Assembly: GCA_948099385.1 (NCBI GenBank)
Contig: CANUEZ040000117.1
Location: forward strand, 3,892,001 to 3,956,000
From: Fasciola hepatica
Taxonomy: Eukaryota; Platyhelminthes; Trematoda; Plagiorchiida; Fasciolidae
Length of the DNA: 64,000 bases
Direction: 5' to 3'
Below, in pieces: positions 11,814 through 23,320 of this stretch. The translations under genes were made by a program, and so were the position numbers. Under the pieces are notes generated by a model that was not told the DNA's origin, searched no databases, and was given only the letters and a program-made list of their open reading frames with translations. Each line of letters opens with the position of its first letter. Positions within the stretch are counted from its first letter, which is position 1.

Positions 11814-12177
11814 GTGCTTTATGCTGACCGGTCTTTTTTCCCGGGCGACGAAGTGGTAGCTTCTGAGGGTGAATCTGTACTGTCGGGTTAATCAGCTGCG
11901 GTGGCCTAGTTGAAACCGAAACTTTCCGGAGGCAAATTGGTGCGTGCAGCTGGTGGGCTTAGGAGCCTGGTTGAGTTACCAAGAGTGCCAGGGCGTCGGA
12001 ATGAACGGGTGTAGACGGAGGCTGATTGATTGTGCAATGAGTTGTATGTATGATTGAATGAATAGACATGAAGCTAGTAGAAGGAACGCGGTCATCTAGA
12101 CTTGTGGGGAACTTGGGCTCGCGGGTGGATGAGTCGGAGGAACCTCCGTCAGATTTTTTGATGCTAAGGTTCTTGTT

Positions 12178-12690
12178 CTAGTTTAGGGACTTACTTGAGC
12201 TGTTCTGAATATTTCGGCTTTTGCCATGTGCCTCAGAGGGCGGGGAAATTGGAGTACTGTCTAAATCTACCGTTGCATTGCCATTTGTAATAGACGGCGA
12301 TGTCGGATGATGGCCAGTGCCGGGTTCACCGGAGTTTCGGGGTGGATTACTAGTTGCATGTACACCGAGGTTATTGTTCGTGGCATGGCCCCTGTGCGCC
12401 TCTCCTTGCAGCAAGGTTTTGCCAGGATATATCTTGACACACCTGAAGCCAGTTTTGGCTACTACCAAAGTTTGCCGGCAAATAAAGACCTTATCGATGA
12501 CTCCATTTGTAAACTAGAACAACAGTGGATAGGCGGTGCACAGGGAAGTTTCACAGAATCTAACACAGTGGCACTTTTGTGAGGGAAGGTTGCTAGCACT
12601 CAAGATCATGTTTTTAGCAGCCGAAAGAGATACTCGGTCTAGAATGTTAAACGCGATTGCGTTGTTTGCCTCTTTATCCGTTTGAAGATT
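12178..12690 (-). pseudogene. LINE ORF1 relic
   Basis: Minus-strand pieces align with residues about 125-220 of the intact ORF1. A NAIAFNILDRVSLS segment corresponds to NAVVFNVPDRLPLS, an AYPLLF segment to MCPLLFQF, and CVKIYPGKTLLQGE to NIKIAPDKTPLQRE. Frameshifts and stops separate the pieces. The homologous part is the RRM-like core of the nucleic-acid-binding ORF1 protein. Confidence 0.7.
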
Positions 12691-13790
12691 CCCTAGGAAA
12701 TTGTGTCCGCAAAATTCGTGGCCAATTGTATGTTGGTTCGGGTACGGTGTGCGGCTGGATCAGGCAAGAAAGCTAAAGGCATCAGTCGGCCGAAAATCAA
12801 ATCGACGGAGTCCATTTGATAGGAGAAACCGCTCCGATGTTTGCTGGTTTGCGTAGTTTGTCTACAGGCTAAGCAAGTTTACCTACCAAGGAAACTGGGC
12901 AGTTATACTGTGAGTTTTGGAGTTTGGCTCTCTCGCGACGGCGGTTGCTGGCTGTAATTTTGGGTCGACGGGCAGGAGACGTGGGCATACCTATGGTGGT
13001 GAAGGTATGGGCGGCCAATCGAACACGGTGTGGCAACACGCAGGGGTTAGAGCTACACGGAAGCAGGGGATTAGTGCAGAGTAGGGCAGATATATGTAAG
13101 CCTTAGGAGGAGAGTGCTCGTCACGGCGGTCAGAATAGGCAGAAATAAATATGCGCTAGCTGTTAAGCTGAAACGGCAAGCAGTCTCTGCGGATGGTGCT
13201 GTCGGGGTGTTTCCGGATGCATTACGCAAGTTAAGAAGGCTGGATGGTCAAGATGTGCTTTAGCGAAGACGGGTTTTAGGTAGCGTACGATACGGAGAAG
13301 ATTTCCGAAGCAGTGTATTGAGGGGATCGCCTCAGAGATGTGTTCAGACAAAAAGCCACTGAATTTTTCAGAGTTGTGCAAATTCTCCGGAAGCTTCAAT
13401 TCTTAGGATTCCTTTAGGTGGCCTAATGAAAGATATGCCGGACTTATTTTGCAAGTCAAGAAGAGGGTTGAATTGTTGAAATGTACTTTAGCGTAGACTG
13501 CTTCACTTACTTTAGGAAGATGATTACCAACGCGGTATCTTGGAATCTACTAATGCTATCTGACTGAGACAGATGGTTCGCTTTGCTCCTAGCCAAGAGC
13601 AGTCAGATCACTTTTGCAAGTATCTTTTATCACCGGGTGGCCACACGGAATAGTGTTCAGAAAAAAATGCTGCATTGTTTCTAAGTTGGACAACAGCCTT
13701 AAGAGCTATAGTTTTAAGGATTGTCCTAGGTGGCTTAATAAAAACTATACCAATAGCAGCGAGAAAACTAGGTGGTGCAACACAGTCTCG
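12691..13790 (-). other. 5' portion and 5' UTR of the group-A LINE, with a duplicated block
   Basis: The tip carries the shared 5' motif at 13,744-13,760. Within the region, 13,360-13,440 and 13,672-13,760 are diverged copies of the same sequence (both hold an AGGATT..CCT.TAGGTGGC.TAAT block), and 13,231-13,330 resembles 13,461-13,560 (CTTTAGCG.AGAC). This looks like a diverged internal tandem duplication. Confidence 0.5.
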
Positions 13791-14080
13791 TCAGGTAAGC
13801 TAGCAATAGTTAATGAGACAACAGGGACCAACTCGGCAAGTAAAGTGGGTAGTGGGTAGCCAAGAAAGGGGCCGTACCCTTTATTCCAAGAGCCGAATGC
13901 CAAGTTCATCGATCATGAGCTCTAAAAACGCAAATTAATTTTGACCAAACGTACTTTTGTCCGTGCTCAGGGTTATACAGCTGGCGGTCCAACTCTTGAA
14001 CAACTGATGCAGGTTTTGCTTGTGTGCTTCTTCGGATTCACTAATTACTAGCGGATCCTCCATATGGACAAAAAGAAAAT

Positions 14081-14293
14081 CTAAAACCCTGGTAGCCTGG
14101 TCAATAAAAAGCTGAAGGTTTGTGTTGCTTTGGTTAAACCAAATGGCAATCGTAGGAATTCAAAGAGATCAAAGGCTGCATTACCGTTGTCATGGGCATA
14201 TCCTGATTCGCGATAGAAATCTGGTGATAAGCACATACCAGACCTAGTTTGGAGAACACACGAGCACCGTTGAGGTTGGCCGTGATGTCCCAA
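14081..14293 (-). pseudogene. Gypsy reverse transcriptase fragment
   Basis: Contains LSPDFYRE and FEFLRLPFGLTKATQTF, conserved RT blocks preceding the catalytic box. Just downstream, at 14,055-14,069, the catalytic box reads VHMED, so the first Asp of the canonical DD pair is Glu. Confidence 0.75.
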
Positions 14294-14454
14294 ATATGTG
14301 GGATGGGATACCTATCTGAGATAGGGGCATTATTTAGGGCTCTGTGGTCTCCCCAAGGTCGTCAGGCACCTGACTTTTTGGGAAACATACTGAGTGATGA
14401 AGCCCATGGACTATTTGATGCACGAATAATACCCAACTCGAGCACGGGCCCGAA

Positions 14455-14736
14455 CTAAGCTCGCGCGACTTTAAGCTTTTCGGGTCTAAGCCAAATTGCC
14501 CTATCAAAAGCTAAGGGGCCCAATTTGCTAATGGGATGACCTACCGGGCCGGTTACGGCAGGTAGCACGGACGGTGGGAGCAACACTTTTGGGTGTGCAT
14601 CTAATATGTCACCGAACAGGTGAGAACCGGTCCTTTCGAGTGGGGCGAGATTGATCTGTTTCGAACCAACCGAGGTCCCAGTCACAGACTGATTAGTGAC
14701 ACGATCCACAAGACGTTTAAGGCTAGAATCAACCAA
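14455..14736 (-). pseudogene. Gypsy protease-to-RT connector
   Basis: A 93-codon open stretch begins MVDSSLKRLVDRVTN, matching the end of the protease domain, and ends with a GPVGHPISKLGPLAFDRA block and LRPEKLKVARA, the usual lead-in to Gypsy RT. It is followed by RT at lower coordinates after a frameshift. Confidence 0.65.
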
Positions 14737-14910
14737 GAGGTGGGAGTGATGTAGGAAATCAATACCAAGTACGGCTTTTTAAACGTCTGCAACCAAGGAA
14801 ATCCAACGGAAAACGTGGCTAAGACCATAATCCAATGTCTCCAAAATTTGTCCATTAGTCTGCATGGAAGTACCATTAGCGGCACGTAAGGTGGAGAAGG
14901 AGCACAAATC

Positions 14911-15132
14911 TTAAGTTTGATTTGAATGTGGGAGCAAACTGACTTCAGCACTTGTGTGTACCAAGTAGAGTGCCCCTGAATTATGATCGATTATGTAGAA
15001 TAAGCGACCGCTCTGGCCGGTAGCTTCCCTCGCAGCTACGCACTGGCGTCCTCGTTTCCCTGACTGGCCCGGGACTTTGCGCAGGATGGAATTCAACAAC
15101 GTGCTTTTGAAAGATACCGTCGATGATGCCAA
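14911..15132 (-). pseudogene. Gypsy protease fragment
   Basis: The fragment contains CVAAREATGQSGRLFYIIDH and then a YLVHTSAEVSLLP segment. This is the layout of the retropepsin-like protease of flatworm/insect Gypsy elements, whose catalytic Asp sits in a D-T/S-G triad. Here the Asp is replaced by His (HTS), which would abolish activity. Confidence 0.65.
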
Positions 15133-15750
15133 AAAAGAGGATCTGTTGATGTTGGCTGAGCCGGAATTTTTATGCAGTTTTTACTGGGCTATCTGTTTTG
15201 GTGACGGATGAGTTGGGCTTCCAACTGACGACACAGTGAGTGGTTCGACCTTTTTGGCAAGATGGTGCACAGTGGCTTTTAAAGGGGAAATAACACCTGG
15301 TTAACATTTGGCTCTAAGGTTTCCGTAATTTTGTCGGCCGTCTAGGTAAGCTTCTCTAGACATTCTTCTGTGGGTATGCAAAGAACTTCCCGCATGTCGC
15401 TGGCAAGGCGTTGAAGCCAAGCCTCTTTCAGGAAACCGTTACAGATCTTAGTAGTTTCTTAAAGGTTTTGCTTGTGCCGGAGCAACTGCTAGCGTTTGCT
15501 ATCTCCCAGTTCGGTGTCAGCAAACAGACGGATGATTCGCTGTTTGTCAGACATTCCAATCCGGCTATAGGCTGATGCTTTTAATGCTTTCGTAGGGGTT
15601 GAGTCCGTCCGACTCAAGAACATGTTGCACTTCGTCGACGACGAGTGGAGGAAGAACTGTGACGACGCAGTGGAACCTACTACTTCCCGTGGTCACAAAG
15701 CCTAGAGCAAACATTGATTCTAACTATGTGAACTAAGCTCTAGGACTACT

Positions 15751-16339
15751 TTCTCTGAATGGTGTGAACAAAACGGCAAGTGCATTTACCTCAGCTCCAA
15801 AAATTGGGGTTGCTCACATTGCTAGTGATATAATGATAGGAAATATTTCAAAAAGTAAAAGAACCGACGCAGTGGGAAAAATTCGGAAAAACTGGTTAAA
15901 AATATTGTGGTACCACAGCCTGAAATTGGCAAAGTGATATACCGGCTCTCGTGGATCCACAGAAATATCAGAAAAGACGAGGGGCTTGATAATTCAGTAC
16001 TCCGGATACCAGGTACTAGTCGGACCTCGAGAATTGCGTATGGAACGGGCCACAAGCCAAAAGATCCGATGTGTGCCAAAAGACGGTAAAAGTCGGTGAA
16101 ACAGGCGAAGGACGTTTTGTATTGAAACAATGTCTTCACGGGTACGATAGGAAACGACACCGGACGCGATACTATCTCAGGAAGAGTGCTCAACCGTCTG
16201 CAAGCAGAACAGTCAAAAATGTATTTTTCAATTTGCAGAAGCCAGTTGTCCCTACTGCAAGCAGGCTAAAGGCGCACGGCTCTGTGGCGTCGAATAACAT
16301 TAAGACTGCCCAGAGCTAAGTGCTAATGTTCTATGTTTT
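15751..16339. other. Unassigned region
   Basis: A 123-codon minus-strand open frame (15,822-16,193) and an 82-codon plus-strand frame (16,071-16,319) overlap here, but neither resembles a protein I recognise. Possibly decayed LINE sequence belonging to the RT scrap at 16,340-16,560. Confidence 0.3.
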
Positions 16340-16560
16340 GTTTACGGTTATTTTTGGTCTTGAATTTGCACATCCAAACCCAGTTATCTCGAGGTCGCTA
16401 CCCTGCCTTCAAGAAATTAAAAGATTCATTTTCTAGCGGACCACCGAAACCAGGGTCGGGCAGTTTCGCTGCCAACACACTATTGTTTACAGCATTAAAA
16501 GCTTTGCTGGAGTCTTATTAGACGTTTTCAACCCCCAGTTCTTCATCAAGAGGGCAGGTG
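16340..16560 (-). pseudogene. LINE reverse transcriptase scrap
   Basis: On the minus strand the reading DSSKAFNAVNSVLAAKL matches the RT block with the first catalytic Asp (D-F-S-K-A-F-D-x-V), preceded by a DEELGVENV segment. Two consecutive stops sit just before DSSKAF. This is a short group-B LINE fragment; its limits are unclear. Confidence 0.6.
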
Positions 16561-17710
16561 ACATCTTCTGGTAAGTATATCAAGTCTGTGAGGCAGGAGC
16601 CGCCTTCCAGAAAATCATGTTTGCGCAAAATTTAGCGTTCCCGTTCCCTGAGGGCAGCCTATGATTGTGTATAACTGCGTAACCTCTTCGGGTTTGACTC
16701 TCTCAGCTAGGCTAGTTTTAGCTCAAATTAGTATTTCACTGAGGTTTGGATCTTGATGGCGTTGTTCAGTTTTTTTGTATTTCTGCCGTGAGTGTTGGCT
16801 GTGAGACTGTAGTTATTTGTGCCAGCAACGGTTCCGCTATTGTGAGGACCGTTTAATCGCCGGCCTCCACAAAGAGGGCTTTTTATGGTTTGTCATGCTA
16901 CTGACAGGTGCAAAAATCTTCCATGTGTTCTAATGAACCACCTTTGATGAGCTTCTGTTTCTCCTCTGGTTGGCACAGCTCAGGTAATGGCCGCGGCCTA
17001 ACTAGCATCTACAGTTCTTTTGGTGGTTTGCACACCTTTTATGTTCCCCCCTCTTAATACAAGAGAGAAACCGAAAACCTCATTGCACATTAACTGCGAA
17101 AGTAAAATGCCACGTGAGCTTTCACGGAGACCGCGTGCACTAAGCAAAATCGTCGGTTCAAACACATCCCAGGCGGACCGCCATCCAGTAAACATAATCA
17201 ACGCTCACTACAACGAAATATCCCGTACCACTTCCGATCTAGGTCACCTGTGAAGGACAGGCTGGTCAGCGGGTCTACCAGTCAGCCAGGCAGATCGGTT
17301 CAATCTCTTCAGCTTATTTCCGTTTGGATCAGATCAGACCAGATCACTGGATCAGCGGCCATTGCCAAGGATAGTCCAGTCTCTCGCACCCGCGAGCCCC
17401 CGGACTTCTCAGAGCTTCGAATTCCTGGAATCCTGTCGTTCCGATGGGAGCAAGATACATTTCGGGATCATCGTCAGAGACAGTACCAAAAAGAGACTTT
17501 TCAATAGAGTAGGCTTCGGAAACCAGCGGGTTCGATCTTCCTGCAAAAGTCGAGACCTACGGCTATCAGCTCTCGTGAAGCGGTAGGGAAGAGATGGGAC
17601 TAGGGAGATGGAGAAGTATTCAGAGGTACTTAGACTGGAGGAGGCTGAGGAAGCAAATGAAGGAGAATTGGAGCAAAAGGAGGGGGGAGAAGAGGAATGC
17701 TGAAGCGGAC
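16561..17710. other. Unassigned region
   Basis: Several short overlapping frames are present, none recognisable. The last about 150 bp (17,590-17,700) is purine-rich on the plus strand. It may be LINE-derived untranslated sequence. Confidence 0.3.
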
Positions 17711-17714
17711 TAGA

Positions 17715-19150
17715 ATACTAGAACTAGGCTCGGGTTGCTGACTCTTGGGTAGTCCGAAAAGGCTTGCTTCCAGGCATTGTGCAGCGCCCTCCAGAAAACT
17801 GCCATGATGTTTGCTTCCACCACCGCCCTTGGAATTTTATCCCAGTTGGTAATTACCATGAAGGCAAACGACTAGGCCTTGACAATTTTACCGCCCCTCT
17901 GCTCGATTAGTTTCATTCAGTATCCACGGAGAGCAGAGTCTCCATTGTGGTTGAACAGAGGCTTAATGGTGGCTGACGACCTATTTAGCTATTCTATTGT
18001 CTCGATTAGTTCTTCCGCGCTCTCCTGCGCTTCTGCGAGAATAACCATAGTTCTTCTAGCCCATCTTCATACCGCAGCCATCGTGGCTCAGAAACCGTTC
18101 CCGGGAGCCTTCTCTGAACACTATACAAGGAGAGGTGATACCCCACTAACTACGGAGACCGGGCTTGGGCTACATACTCCAAGCTGGGTCGGACAATGGC
18201 AGTACATAGTGGCAGTAGCACCCCGGGTTATCTTGATGTGGGCTTTCTTCGCAGCTGGTACGTTGCTCTAGTTGCCTTGTTAGCCGTCTTCGGACTCTGC
18301 ACACCTAAGTCCCTGACCTCGTATTTCCGAGCTAGTGGTTCCGGGTAGTCCGAGTTCAAATACCGAAATCCGCCGGTTCCACTGGCAACCAGGAATGGGC
18401 ATTTCGTCAGATGCAGAGGAAAGTCCCACGCTACCGACCACCAATAGAGGGCATCTAGGTCCAAAGGAACCTAGCTGGATTCTGAGCATCCCAGAAACAT
18501 TACGTCATCTGCGGACATGAAGCGGGGCTACCCCATAGCCTGCAGTAAGTCGCTCACGTACACCAGTACTGATCCCTAAGAGACTCCAGTGGATGCTGTC
18601 GCCATCGAGGACTTCGAGCCCTCAAATTCAGCGTAGAATAGGCGAGAAGCTGAGTAGGATCTACCCATTCTATTAGCCCTGCAGTCACGCCCATCCCCTC
18701 TGGCTTAAGTGGGAGCATCCTGTAGTTCACACTATCAAATGCGCCACGGTAGTTCAGGTAACAAATTTCCACCCTCTCTCCCTGATCCAAACGTTTGATC
18801 GCCTAATTAAAGGGGCTCGGCAAATTGCTGAAGCAGGAACTGTTCTCCCTGAAGCTGTGCTGTCCGTCGTCGATTAGGTTGTTTTCCCTCAAATAACTAA
18901 CCGGTTCAGTTTGGATCAGTTTGCACAGGGCGGAGGCAGCCGAGACCATCCAGGTTATTGTGTTGTAGGCGAGTTTCCTTGGCTCCCAACTCTGATCTTC
19001 GAATGTTTTGTCTGGGAGGCATAATTTGCGAGGCCGTTTAGTTCTGCTCAGCTCTTTTCACCATACACAAGACGGGTTATGGCTGCGGACAATCAAGCCT
19101 GCAGGATTCCCTCCGTGGTACGCACACTAGGTAGGCACTCACCACCACGC
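17715..19150 (-). mobile_element. Decayed group-B LINE: RT second half and C-terminal domain
   Basis: Minus-strand order: RT with ICYLNYRGAFDSVNYRML at 18,790-18,700; a degraded VSxGSVL...YVSDLL block near 18,590; SADDVMFLG near 18,510 (catalytic DD pair); then ALYWWSVAWDFPLHLTKCPFLV and KYEVRDLGVQS at 18,464-18,290; and finally a thumb/C-terminal region at 17,940-17,720 (ALRGY-MKLIEQRGGKI, NWDKIPRAVVEANIMAVF). The C-terminus is the common WN-x-LP-x-x-VV block of this LINE group. Stops and frameshifts interrupt it throughout. The endonuclease half is missing. Confidence 0.85.
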
Positions 19151-19870
19151 AGTTTATTTCATCGAATTCCCGCTAAAAGCAGAGGGGAAATGTAAAACTC
19201 CCTCGCATATCAACTGCGAGAGAGGTTGTGCATCTTTAGCGTTCGCCAAGACCTAATGCAACGGAAGGAAACGTTCTATAATTGAACCCATCACGTCCGT
19301 CCTTTCAGTGGCATGCACATAGCTCACTGCCAGAAATTATCATGTTCCGCTTACGGTTTAGGGCCCCTTGAATGCCTGGACGCTCCCTAGTTCTACTGCC
19401 TTCTCCGGCATTCTACTTCAGCATTTCACCAACCTATTGCCGATGAGGAGAGACCTAGCTACCAAACTAGACCGAACTTTCGCCAGCTTCTCTCTGTGCC
19501 CCCTACAGATCGTGTCAGGTCATGGGAATGGTGGCTTTGGCAGGTGTGCGCCCAGGCGCTCGCACTCGAGGCCTGCAATGTTTCCAAGGTGCTTCAACTA
19601 CCAGGTAGTCCGAATGTTATGGTTGATGGGTGATGGACCGCAAGAAAGAGATTGAAGAGCAGGTTGGTTCTCGAAGAACCGGTGGTCGCGCTGGATAGGC
19701 GGGCTCACTGTCTCAGTGTCGGCTCACCTTCAGGCTAAGATGTGTGACTGAAATGGAAAGGGAAGTGGTGGCGACTCCAATTTAGTTCGGGCAAAGTTTC
19801 CATAATGAAGATGAAAGCTGGGCAACGGCGGTCGCATGAAAATGGACCTCACATTTGAACAGATTTAGAC
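19151..19870. other. Unassigned region between divergent LINE fragments
   Basis: A 95-codon plus-strand frame at 19,368-19,655 is open, but I recognise nothing in it. No tail or terminal repeat is visible. Confidence 0.3.
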
Positions 19871-20398
19871 CCCTTATTCGCGCAAAAGATGATAGAGGGC
19901 CAATATCGAGGCAGGAGAAGCCTTAGGTGCTTTCTTCGACTACGTCACAATAGTTATGCAAGGTTCGGCCTTGAATGTTCAAGGAAATACAGGCCAGATG
20001 GCTGTTCACACAAAATACGGGTTGACCCTCGAAAAAAAGCCCGAGGGTATAACGGCCCTAAAATACATAATCAAGCCGAGCTATTTGGCTGAGGGTGCCC
20101 CACATGCTAAAAATTACTTGTACCACATGGGATAAGTAGAGAGAGTTACCGGCTAGAAAGAATGGATCAGTGATTATAGCCATCACGGAGATATGGCTCA
20201 AAGTGGACCGGATGGTCATAAAACCTCGTGCTTAAACAGCTTAAAGGGGAAGAGAGAATAAACGGTGGGCCGGGTGGCGCGGTATCCCTCGTGGTGTTCG
20301 ATCATAATCAGTGGCGAGTCCCAATCACATTAGTAATACCCAAAGTCCAACCCACCGCATTTTGTTTTAGCCCAGGCCGGTTCTCGAGGGGATAATCA

Positions 20399-20734
20399 GT
20401 GGCCAGAGAGCACTGCAAACCGATGGGAAGGAAGATCGAACTATTCCAACTTCTTCAGATTTTGCTGAGCAGATCAAACAGCCTTATCGTCGTGGACGAC
20501 ATGAACCTCCCAGAAGTAACCTGCGATAATGAAAATGCCCCTGGTGGAATCACCGGCAAATCTTTGGAGAAGTGGTTCCACAACCACGCCCGCACACATC
20601 ACTTGCTAGAAGCAAAACTCTGCCGCAAAGGGAAACTTTCACCTTTGCTGGACCTGCAAGTGACAGGATATCGATCTGATGTCACCTCCTTGGTGATCGA
20701 AGGGCTACTGAGAAACAGAGACCATGGAGAATAG
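20399..20734 (+). pseudogene. LINE apurinic-like endonuclease fragment
   Basis: The 111-codon stretch has VVDDMNLPEVTCDNENAPGG at the position of the GDFN motif of APE-type endonucleases, followed by LLDLQVTGYRSDV at the position of the later LDLVLT block. It precedes the linker in the same element. The changed GDFN motif suggests loss of activity. Confidence 0.7.
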
Positions 20735-20740
20735 CGAGCC

Positions 20741-21190
20741 ATGTTACCTGTAAGGCACAACATACCAGGATCCAGGTTGGTTCCGCGCTACTCTAGAGTG
20801 GACGAGGATCAACTGAGGGTAAGGGCAAGAATTATGCGTTGGTATCCGGAAGAGCAGGAGCCACCTGTGGGAAAAATGTGGAGTGCAATAAAAACAGGGC
20901 TAATAAGCCTGACAGGCGAAATTGCTCCGTTAATACAACAAAGAAATAGGAGCCGGCGGCCTTGGTGGAAGACAAAGATCGCAAGGGCACTAAATGTTCT
21001 TAGAATGCTATGGCTAGTTACAATCATCACAGAGCGCATTAGACATGGGTCGCTTACAAAACAGCCAGAGGCGGGCCCAAGCCATGTAACAGAAAGAAAG
21101 TTAAGAGCATGCGAAGAAGCTCCTCAACGGTGTGACAAACAGTTGCTAGGAGGTTTTTGCTCACTTACAATACAAGAAAACGATGTGTGA
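20741..21190 (+). pseudogene. LINE endonuclease-RT linker fragment
   Basis: A 149-codon open stretch with SRRPWWKTKIARALNVLRML, matching the PWW/PWF-x-x-E/K-I linker block between endonuclease and RT in group-B elements. No catalytic role is expected. Confidence 0.65.
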
Positions 21191-21667
21191 GAAGGAAGGT
21201 GCCTTGGAGATGCCTGACAGAAGTATTGCTTCTGGTGATAAAGACGAGAAGAAAACCTCACTTGCATTTTTCAAGAGCATATTTCATCAGAACCGGATGC
21301 CTTCTGTGATGCCAGTGCTTCAAAGCTTATTTAAAATAAGGTTGAGATACCACAGAAACTGAACTTTTGTTCAAGAGCAAAACAGCCGAACAAGATGCGA
21401 TCCACCTGGCAACCGTTCAGCCTCCTTCTGATATTTTATAAGGGTCTGTTATCCAGCTTTACGGAGAGCCTCTGTGGTAGGGAGAGGTGCCAGAAGACTG
21501 ATGTAAGGCCACTGTTGTAGCCATACGTAGGACAGGATACGAGCAGAAATCAGAGGATTACAGACTGGTCATCCTTGAATCAGTGTAGTGTAAGTGATTG
21601 GGACGTGTAATCGAAAAGCAACTTTGCTTCCACCTGGTAAACAACGAACTTCTGTAGACTGCTCAAA

Positions 21668-22000
21668 ATGGGTTTGTTAAAGGGCTCTTATCAGTCAGGC
21701 ATACTGATGTTCCTAGACGAGACCACTCGAGGAATTGATAAAAGCGCGACAGTGGAGGTTTGGTACGTGGACTTCAGTAAAGCTGTCGACTCTGTAAGTT
21801 ATCGCCTGCTGGACTGGAGGCTGCAAATCTTCGGGATAATGGGAGAAGCAGGTGGTCGGAAGACCCACTTTCTGGGAAATCACACTTTCTGCCCCAAAGT
21901 GGGCGGCTGGATACGGAGGTCGGAGAAAGCTACCATCGGAGTGCAGAATAATTCAGTACTGGGACTTGCAGAGTACTACTTTGTCTATGTGGTACATTAA
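21668..22000 (+). pseudogene. LINE reverse transcriptase palm fragment
   Basis: The 110-codon stretch includes LMFLDETTRGIDKSATVEVW and YVDFSKAVDSVSYRLLDWRL, which carries the first catalytic Asp region of RT. It then loses similarity near VLGLAEYYFVYVVH, where the PQGSVLGPLLF-like block should be. The catalytic DD block resumes only after the insert, near 22,580. Confidence 0.75.
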
Positions 22001-22084
22001 ATCATTGTCAACAATATCTATGACGACACTGGCAAACCAAGATGGGCGGAGGATTTTGCTGTGATGCAAACGCCGAAGGGGTAT

Positions 22085-22555
22085 GTACATTAGGAATTAA
22101 AATGAAACAAAAGGTGTGACACAAACTCACAGTTATTCACTGTTCTTGTGATCACGAAATGATCCCCGAGGAGTCAAAATCCGCCAACGTCTTCGGTTCA
22201 GTTCGGTCTGACAGCCATTCCTTGAACAGAACAGGATGATATTGAGCGAAGTGCCAAGTGACGCCGTGAAAGCTTCTAAAATGTTTTGTTTTTCACAGTT
22301 AGTTCCGACCGACATAACTCCAAGAAACTCCAAATAAGAAGATGGGACCGTGCCAGAATAAAAGATTTATTGACAGCCTTTTTGTGTTGCGCGGTGATGA
22401 TGGTCAAAAAGGTGTGCGTTTTACATTAAAAGGTCGGTACAACAAAGGAGTGTTGCACCAAGGGAAGTTGAAAATCATGGAAAAGGTCTGAAATGTGCAG
22501 GTGCCTACAGACGTTTGCTTCTCGTCTACTATATAGGTGTCCTGGTAAAATAACT
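22085..22555. other. About 470-bp unidentified insert inside the LINE RT
   Basis: The flanking RT blocks are interrupted here. The insert has no RT similarity. A 66-codon minus-strand frame (22,133-22,333) reads EFLGVMSVGTNCEKQNILEA, which I do not recognise. Size and position fit a solo LTR or short non-autonomous element, but I could not find a clear target duplication. Confidence 0.35.
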
Positions 22556-23320
22556 GCCCAACAAGTGCTTCACCCTTGCAGATGATTTGAAGGCGGCCAG
22601 CGCAGTGAAGTGCAGAATATATGTGCTGTTATCAGTGGGGCAGATCAATTGGATTCAACCTTGAAAGCCTGTGAAGGCCAAGTCCTTACTGCCGGTGTAG
22701 ACGGTATGAGCATTATCCCGTCTTCAACTGTGTCGGGGGCTCAGGGCCTAGGTTTGATAGTCATACAGAACTTAAAGTCCCTAATACAATGCAAGAGAGC
22801 TGCAGATATGGCCAAAGGGACGTTAAGTGGTGTGTGCAATACAGTGGCAGGCTAAACCGGGGGTCTTTGCCCTGTTTCACAAGGGGTTTCGTGCTGCCAT
22901 TTCTGGAGTATGGCTTGCAGAGCGAGCTCCTTATTATTGCGAAGATAGGGAGTGCTAGGAAAGGTTGTAGTGACAAGCTATTATGATGATCACCGGCCTG
23001 GGAGGGAAATCTTACCGCAGCTTCTAGAAGGCGTAAGCTTCTTCTCTTTAGAGCATGGTAGAGGCCGGGGTGACCCATTAGAAGAGCTCGTTATCGTAAA
23101 GGGCTTGGTGGGTATAGACATGGGTGGCTTATTCGTTTCTACCCCTGAGTACAGCCCTAGGGGGACATCGTATTAAGTTAAAAATGACACAACCAACGCT
23201 GGACACACGGACTATGTTTCCCACACATACGGTTTTACCAATGTGAATGGGATGTCGGAGGATTCTGTTAGATGCGGCAATGTAATAACTTTTAGTCAGG
23301 CCCGAGTTTTAGGCTAGAAC

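Larger units (their letters stand above)
5855..13790 (-). mobile_element. Group-A LINE, near full length but decayed and lacking its endonuclease
   Basis: In minus-strand order the element shows a 5' end, ORF1 relic, proline-rich ORF2 N-terminus, linker, RT and a very long 3' UTR. The 5' end near 13,790 is supported by a motif shared with the intact LINE (ACTATACCAATAGCAGC at 13,744-13,760, versus 43,224-43,240). The 3' UTR is anchored by a block at 6,247-6,300 that matches 38,003-38,050 of the intact LINE, which puts the 3' tip near 5,860. The endonuclease domain is absent between 11,160 and 11,227. Many stops and frameshifts are present. It abuts a Gypsy relic on its 5' side. Confidence 0.75.
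13795..15750 (-). mobile_element. Ty3/Gypsy retrotransposon relic: gag end, protease and RT
   Basis: From 15,750 downward on the minus strand: a gag capsid-like segment (DGLNPYESIKSISLYRIG, WLQRLASDM, DKITETLEP) at 15,720-15,290; a protease segment at 15,132-14,760 (GRLFYIIDHNSGALYLVHTS) in which the expected catalytic D[TS]G reads HTS; a protease-RT connector at 14,736-14,455 ending in RPEKLKVARA; and RT at 14,450-13,880 with PDFYRE, FEFLRLPFGLT and a catalytic-box position at 14,055-14,069. Stops and frameshifts are frequent. No LTR was found. It is cut on the low-coordinate side by the 5' end of the LINE. Confidence 0.8.
19871..23320 (+). mobile_element. Group-B LINE, endonuclease to C-terminus, decayed
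   Basis: Plus-strand order: endonuclease start with an ITEIWLK-like motif near 20,180; endonuclease body with LIVVDDMNLPEVTCDNENAP at 20,399-20,734; linker with RRPWWKTKIARALNVL at 20,741-21,190; RT start near 21,380-21,640; RT palm with VEVWYVDFSKAVDSVSYRLL at 21,750-21,830; a DDLK catalytic remnant near 22,580; LGLIVIQNLKSLIQCKRAADMAK near 22,750; and LFSLEHGRGRGDPLEELVIVKGL near 23,040. It ends with a NVNGMSEDSV block near 23,250. An approximately 470-bp non-LINE block splits the RT at 22,085-22,555. Confidence 0.85.
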
